Assembly: GCF_022682495.2 (NCBI RefSeq)
Contig: NC_071389.1
Span: 6,687,199-6,751,198 of the forward strand
Length of the DNA stretch: 64,000 nucleotides
Source of the DNA: Desmodus rotundus
Taxonomy: Eukaryota > Chordata > Mammalia > Chiroptera > Phyllostomidae
Reading direction: 5' to 3'
Shown: positions 54,712 through 64,000 of the stretch, in pieces
How positions within the stretch are numbered: position 1 is the stretch's first letter
Layout of the letters: the number at the start of each line of letters is the position of its first letter
The notes under the pieces: model-generated
The model's input: the letters and a program-made list of their open reading frames with translations, nothing else
The model's database searches: none
What the model was told of the DNA's origin: nothing
Program-made: the position numbers and the translations under genes

Positions 54712-57700
54712 GTAAGTGGTGGCTGTGACGTCTGGAACTCTGGATCTGGGTTGAGTGGAAAGGGACACGCTGTTGTTAGTCGTCCAGTGGCAAGTCTCCT
54801 GGGTGGGGTCATTGCACAGAGCTGGAGTTTTCCAACCTGTGTTGAAAAACTGTCCTTTCTACTTCCACGGAGGGGTGCACTGGTTGCTGAGAGAGCCTGG
54901 TTGAAGGTGGAGAGTAGCTGGCATCTCTGAGGCTCTCTGAAGAATTAGTCTTCCGTGTTTGTTCTCTGTTGTGCTGGCTCCACCCTCCCCCGCTTTGCCT
55001 GGCAGAGATTGGCTCCTTATCACGGCTCTTCTTCGAGTTAGCTCTGCCTCCTGTAGCCTGTATACTCATTTGTTTCACTTTCTCAGCTTCTCCTCTGCTC
55101 CAGTTGTGCCAGCAGACGGTCCGGTGGATCCATTTTATTTTCCCTGCTAGGAGTTGCTGTACATAAACCTGGGTAAGGAGGTGGTGTGGATCCAGGGACT
55201 GTGCTTGGGATCCAGACACACCCTGCAGTGAGTTTTGCTGCTGCTTTCCCTACACCCAAGACACCTAATACTTCTCCACTAATGGCTGAAGTTGAGGCAA
55301 AGCTTTCGATTGTCTTGGAGTGCTGATAGTTTCAGTTCAGAATTGGGTTTGGTTCTGGTCTGAGGTTAGCAGTGATAACAATCTGGTAGTATTGCGCCCC
55401 CAGCAGTTCTTCGGGGTGGGAGTGGGAGACTACCAGCGTGAATGACCCAAAATGTGATCCTCAGGGTTTTGAAAACTGTGACATAGAAGAAGGTTTCTTC
55501 AGATACGTTTTTGAAAGGCTGCCTTTAGTATGTAGTTAAACTAGTGTCTTTACAACAGACCTTGCTTCCCAAAGTCTTTCCTCTGCTCATGGCCTCCAGT
55601 GGAAGGGGTCTGAAGCGTATGTATAGTGTTGTACAAACTGATTCTGCATGGACCGTTGGGTGCACTGGAGTGCTGTGGCCTGCACTGTGGGAAATGCTGC
55701 TGTAAACTGTCAGAAACCGTGACTTTAAGAGTACTTTGCAGCAGTCACAACTTCTTGAAGCACAGTGTATTGCTGGTATTGGAGCTGGACTCGGGCCCAG
55801 CTATGCCTGGGGGACCGGCCCCACATGCCGCGGTGAGCCCTGCGGTAAAGTAGGGACTATCAGAGCTTTCCAGAGGAGGAACAGGAACCCAGCCGCCTCC
55901 CACCACTCGGGAAGGCTCAGAAGCCAGCAGGCGAAGCCTCAAGATAGGACGGGCCCTATCTTGGCTTGTGTGCATGTATTTTGCAACTTTGATCCATTCG
56001 TACACCTATGCATGTCTAGCTTTCTCTTTGGAAGAATTAAATTCTGGAATCTGAAACCAATTGTGCAAGTCTTGACTCCCTGAGCTTCAAATACTAAGAA
56101 ACAGATGCTTACGTAAAAGCTGCATTTTAAGAAAAAAGTACGTTTGTATTCCAGGGATGGGAGGGTAAGAAGGTACTCCCCGTAGTTCAGACCGTGTTTC
56201 TCACAGTCGTCGGGGAGGAAGGTAGAAATGGAAATAGGTCACTGCTCTGTGTCAGAGACGGGCCTTCTAGAAGCTCATAGATTAGACAGGGAGACGGAGT
56301 GCAACAAAAACCCAAAGCGTCAGGCAAGGTTACATGCTCTCTATGGAGACATCAAGGAAGGCTTCACAGAGGGGGTGACACTAGAGTTGGGTCTAGAAGG
56401 ACAGTTGGAGTCAAATGGGTGAAAGGGAAAGAAAGAGGAGTGCGGGCAAAAGCAGTGTGTGCAGCACAAACATGGCATCTCAGATGGGAGTTAACAGAAC
56501 CAGAGAAATCCGAGTTCATAGGGGTGAGAGGTTCCACGTGAGCAATTTGGGCTGGGGCATGCGGCTGCACGTTGGCAGTGGTGAGAGCAGGTCAGCTCCT
56601 GGACAAGCTGGAGTCTCAGTCGACCTGGTAACGTCGAACTTTCACTAGTGCGCATGCCTTTGAATCTTGCACTCGCTGAACACTAACACTTGTGGGTTCG
56701 TATCCTTTGGGCTTGCAAACAATGACCAGAACCTGAAAGCACTTGCTTCCACGAGCCCCGCTGATCTCGGGGAACTTGCTGCCTGTAAGCAAGTCGCTTG
56801 TGGGGCTGAGCGCTGCTGATCCTCACCCCTGAGCAGACCTGTTTACTCCATCCTCGCGGCAGCAGGTGGGGAGCTGTGGGTGTGTTGTGGGGTTGCTTTG
56901 GCCCTTCCCTGAAGGCTGGGTGTTGTCACCTTGCCGTTGAGTTTGTTGATGCGTTATGTAACGTGTAGAGCTACCTTTGGGCTTGTACTGTGTCATCCCT
57001 AGTCTTCTCAGTCTGTGTGTCACGCTCATTGTACACAGGCAGAATCCAAGGCTCTGAGGTTCAGTAACCTTCTCAAGTTTATGTAGCCCAGAGACAGACC
57101 AAGCTCGATTTGCTCCCAGCTGTGCCGGTCCAGAGTCTGTCCTCTACACTGCTGCATCACGCCCCGTCTTAGATCCCTTTCTTCTTCCTCCAGAGGCTTT
57201 CCTCTTTCACGTGCGTGCGTCCCTGTTTCTCTGACGGTCCGCAGTGCTGGGCCCCAGTGCGCCTGGTTTCAGCACGCTCTCCTTTTCAGTTGTGGAGTGG
57301 CCAGTGGTACAGCTTCCCAGTGCCCTTCCCAGGGCTCTGCAGTCCCGCTCAGTGAAGCCCTTGGCCTCCACGCTGAGACAGTCTCCCACAGTCGTGGTGT
57401 TCACTGAGGAGGGGGAGGAATGGACGTGTAGTCACTTCTCCTGTCTCCCTAGAAATCGTTAATGGTGCAAAGTTGTTTGTAGCTCTGGGCAAAACACATG
57501 GGTTCCCATTTCCCTGTGGGTCTGTCTGTCTTTCTGCCTGCTCTTTGAGATGGTTAGTTCTTAAGGGCCAGCTTTCAGGTTTTACACTAAATCTGCTTTT
57601 TCTGGGTGTTCCTGCTTCTCAGGAGCTTACTCAACACCCTTGGCACCCTTTGCAAGTTTCTCAAATATGCTCACTCATGAGCAACGCCTTCTTTTTCTTC

Positions 57701-58814
57701 TTCTCAGAGAGAGAGAGAGAGGGCAGACAGCTTGGTGTGTGTGTTGGGGGGCGGAGGGGGCAGGGCTGACGGCGCTGGGATTAGGGCTGCTGGAGAGGGA
57801 GTGGTTGACAGGAATTTGCTGGGTGTTCAGCAGGGTGCAGTCGGGCGCACCCACACAGCTGCACACTCTACGCCTTGTCCTCGAAGGGGCCTTTCTCCTT
57901 TGACATGCTAGGATCTGAGGGCTGTGCCGGGAAGTAGCTCTCTTTGCTGTGGGGTCTCTCAGGAGCGGTCTGCTTTGGGACCAGAGATTCCCAACCACAT
58001 CTGGGTGCCACCTTCTCCAATCTGTCTGCCCTTTTGACTTTAGCCAAAGATCTCTAGGGCTTTGGAGTCAGGTCTTGCAGCCCATAACACGTTGTCGCTC
58101 TCTGGACAAGATGGCCCTGAAGATGTGTGTGACTGAGTGAGAGCAGTAGGGCCGCCACGCCGAGACAGGCTGTGGCGGTGCACGGATGTCTCCGGTGCTT
58201 ATCCCGGGTGGCGGTGCCCGCGTCAGAACTCCCAGACCCGCACAAGGGGTTTGCGAGAGTGAGTCAGAGCCAAAGCAGGGGCTGCCCTGGAGCAAGACTG
58301 AGAGGGGTCTGCGCTGCTTGCCGTGCGTTGGGAGTGAAAGGAGGGGACGTGAGGACCAGTACGTGAAATCCATTGGTGGCAGACTAGATTGGGGGTGGGG
58401 AGAGCAAAGCTCTGATTGGATAGAAAGTAAAATGGAGAGATGCATACTTCTTCTACATTGGTGGGCAGATAGTTAACATTTAACATCTACAGTGAGTAGA
58501 GATGGTATTCGCACAAGCAGATGTATGCTCCCCTGCGAGTGCTTCAAAGGTATGCTGACCCAGATACCTAAGAACAGAGGTGAAGGCAAAGATTGACCTA
58601 CCGAGGAAGGAGACTGCCCGCCCTAACCTGCCCAGTTAGGGCCGTGTCATTGGATCGTCCTGCGAGGTTACCTCCTTTTTACTTATTTCTTTGATCACGT
58701 TAGATTTATTTATAACTTAAAATTGACAACATCCAACAAAAGGGGGGTGCCGATGTAATTTATACTGCAGCCATGACTATTTTAATATGCTTGCAGACAT
58801 ACAGGAGAAATGTT

Positions 58815-59022
58815 TTTTTAATATATTTTTAAAGATTTTGTTTATTTATTTTTAGAGAGAGGGGGAGAGAGGGAGGGAAACATCAATGTGTGGTTGTCTC
58901 TCACATGCCCCCAACTGGGGACCTTGCCCGCAATCCAGGCACGTGCCCTGACCAGGAATTGAACCGGCAACCCTTTGGTTTTCAGGCCAGCGCTCACTCC
59001 ACGGAGCCACACCAGCCAGCAC
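58815..59022 (-). repeat. VES SINE in a MFN2 intron
   Basis: Minus strand: 'gctggctggtgtggctccgtgg', B-box 'ggttcaattcctggtcagg', 'gggcaaggtccccagttgggggcatgtgagagacaacc', CT-rich tail and T/A end. The flanks 'gagaaatgtttttt' and 'gaaaaatgttctta' may be a decayed target-site duplication. Confidence 0.9.
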
Positions 59023-59285
59023 TGGAAAAATGTTCTTAAAATAGTGTATAAAAATCGTGAGGTTACTTTTGGCCACTGAGCTTGTCAGAGTTACCACGTA
59101 GCCCCTCTTTTGTTCACTGTGGGGTTATGGGTTCGTTTGCCTTCAGTTTCCACACTTTCTACTGGGCACACATTGATAGAGAGAGACCGGTGAAAGTTTT
59201 TAAGTAAATTATGGACCTCTCCCTTGAAGATCATCCTTCCTTGTGCTCCCCCCGCTCTGCCCCCAAACCAAAATCTGTTAGAACT

Positions 59286-59362
59286 CAGGGCCTGGGCAGC
59301 ACGATGGTGGAGGCGGTGGGAGGAAATCAGGGCCGGCAGGGCCTGGGCAGCACAGTGGCGGG
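59286..59362. repeat. Local duplication, about 52-base period
   Basis: 'cagggcctgggcagcac' occurs at 59,286 and again near 59,338, each followed by a similar G-rich stretch (gatggtggagg and agtggcgg). Confidence 0.6.
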
Positions 59363-59557
59363 GCCGGGGGAGTCATTGAGTTGAGCGGCATGCTGCTCCC
59401 AGTGCTGCCAGTGTTCGGCGCCCTCTCAGGTCTGGGAGACGGGCGGGGTCTCTGCCATGCTGCACCGCCTCAGACGCAGGCAGGGGCTTCTCTGTGTCAC
59501 CTGCCGTGTCCTCCCCGTCTCTCCGAAGTGAGGAATGCGAGGGGCAGCCAGCACTAG

Positions 59558-62957
<3,400 letters not shown>

Positions 62958-63069
62958 TGAGTCCTTGAAGCTCTCTCACTTTCCTTCTCAGCTGGGAGGG
63001 AGGGGTGGGGGAGGGAGATGCTTTGTGCAGGACCACAGTCAGCACCCCGAGGTGCTTTTCTTATTTTTT

Positions 63070-64000
63070 AAGTTGTACTTGACAGCAAAATACGCAACAC
63101 AAAATTTACCATCATAGTTATTTTTTTTCTTTAAAGATTTTGTTTATTTTTTAGAGGGGAAGGGAGGGAGAAAGGGGGAGAGAAACATTGATGTGTGAGA
63201 GAGATGTCGATCGGTTGCCTCTTGCACGCCCCAACTAGGGATCTGACCCGCAACCCAGCCATGTGCCCTGACTGGGAATTGAACTGGCGACCCTTGGGTT
63301 CACAGGCTGGTGCTCAATCCGCTGAGCCACACTAGCCAGAGCCCATCATGATTATTTGTGAGTGTGCAGTTCAGTGGTGTGGAATAGATGTACATTGTTG
63401 TGCAATCATCATACTGTCCGTTTCTAGGACTTCTTCATCTTGCAAAACTAAAACTGCCCATTGAACAGTAACTCCCTACCCCCCTGCTCCAGGTCCTAGT
63501 AACCCCCGTTCTGCTTCTGTCTCTGTGAGCTTCTGTCTAGGAACCTCATATAAGTGGGGGCACATTGTACTCGTCTTTGCGTGACTGGCTTATTTCACTT
63601 GTGTGGCGTCCTCAAGGTCCATCCACGCTGTAGCATGCGTGAGAGTCCCCTTTCTGTTTAAGGATGAGTAATACTCCAACGAATGTGTGCATGCACCACA
63701 CCTTATTTACACCCTACCACACCTTATTTACACCTTACCACACCATGGAGGACGCGCGGGCTGCTTCTGCTGTTTGGCTGTTGTGAATGGTGCTGCTTTG
63801 AATGTGGGTGGGCAGGTACCCGCTTGAGCCCCCGCTCTCAGTCCCCTCGGGTGTATACTCAGCAGTGGAGTCCCTGGGTCATACGGTAATTCTGTTTTTA
63901 ATTTTTTGAGGACCCTCCATACTGTTTCCCACCGCGACTGCACCATTTTACATTCCCACGGGCAGCGCACGGCTTTCAGTTTCCCCTGGTCCCCAGCCCT
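63070..64000 (+). repeat. L1 LINE 3' region, interrupted by a VES SINE
   Basis: Left piece 63,070-63,123 ('tgacagcaaaatacgcaacacaaaatttacc') and right piece 63,343-64,000 ('gtgcagttcagtggtgtgg', 'gtactcgtctttgcgtgactggcttatttcac', 'gtatactcagcagtggagtcc', 'gtaattctgtttttaattttttgaggacc') are one L1 3' region in plus orientation. It runs off the window. Confidence 0.85.
63125..63342 (-). repeat. VES SINE inserted in an L1
   Basis: Minus strand: 'gggctctggctagtgtggctc', B-box 'cagttcaattcccagtcagg', 'gggttgcgggtcagatccc', 'gcaagaggcaaccgatcg', CT-rich tail. Flanked by ccatcatagttattt (63,109-63,123) and ccatcatgattattt (63,343-63,357), a 15-base target-site duplication with one mismatch. Confidence 0.92.

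Overview
This window is nuclear DNA of a mammal, almost certainly a bat. Three spliced vertebrate genes lie in the order and orientation of human 1p36.22: KIAA2013 (minus), PLOD1 (plus), and the start of MFN2 (plus). The interspersed repeats include many copies of the tRNA-derived VES SINE family known from bats, alongside older mammalian MIR, L2, MER5/MER20-like and MaLR-like repeats.

Layout. Positions 1-13,640 are a repeat-rich intergenic stretch on the NPPB side of KIAA2013. It holds no protein gene I can support. It does hold a complete U5 spliceosomal snRNA gene at 10,390-10,506. That gene has an octamer plus ZNF143/STAF distal element, a proximal sequence element and a 3' box, all at canonical distances. 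KIAA2013 runs leftwards from a CpG-island promoter near 19,460-19,760 to a poly(A) signal at 13,661, in three coding exons (634 codons). PLOD1 runs rightwards from a second CpG island. Its 19 coding exons, 23,972-47,140, join in frame to 728 codons, and its poly(A) signal is at 47,808. About 5 kb of transposon-rich spacer follows, then the CpG-island promoter of MFN2 near 53,100-53,414. MFN2 shows a probable second non-coding exon with a short upstream ORF and the first two coding exons. The window ends inside the next intron, so the GTPase P-loop of MFN2 is split across the window edge.

Functions. KIAA2013 is a poorly characterised membrane protein with an N-terminal and a C-terminal hydrophobic segment. 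PLOD1 encodes lysyl hydroxylase 1, the ER enzyme that hydroxylates collagen lysines; its Fe(II) and 2-oxoglutarate ligands are intact. MFN2 encodes the outer-mitochondrial-membrane fusion GTPase mitofusin 2. The U5 gene makes a core spliceosome RNA. The genes are neighbours by conserved synteny, not parts of one pathway.

Most notable: the U5 gene with its full promoter; a mariner-type element that appears to carry a MER20-like hAT fragment where its transposase reading frame stops matching; SINE-in-SINE, SINE-in-MIR and SINE-in-L1 nestings with visible target-site duplications; an inverted pair of LTR-like repeats in a MFN2 intron; and a run of 14 cytosines forming the polypyrimidine tract of PLOD1 exon 10. 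Exon borders come from reading splice sites and frame by eye and from remembered family sequences. Repeat borders are approximate.
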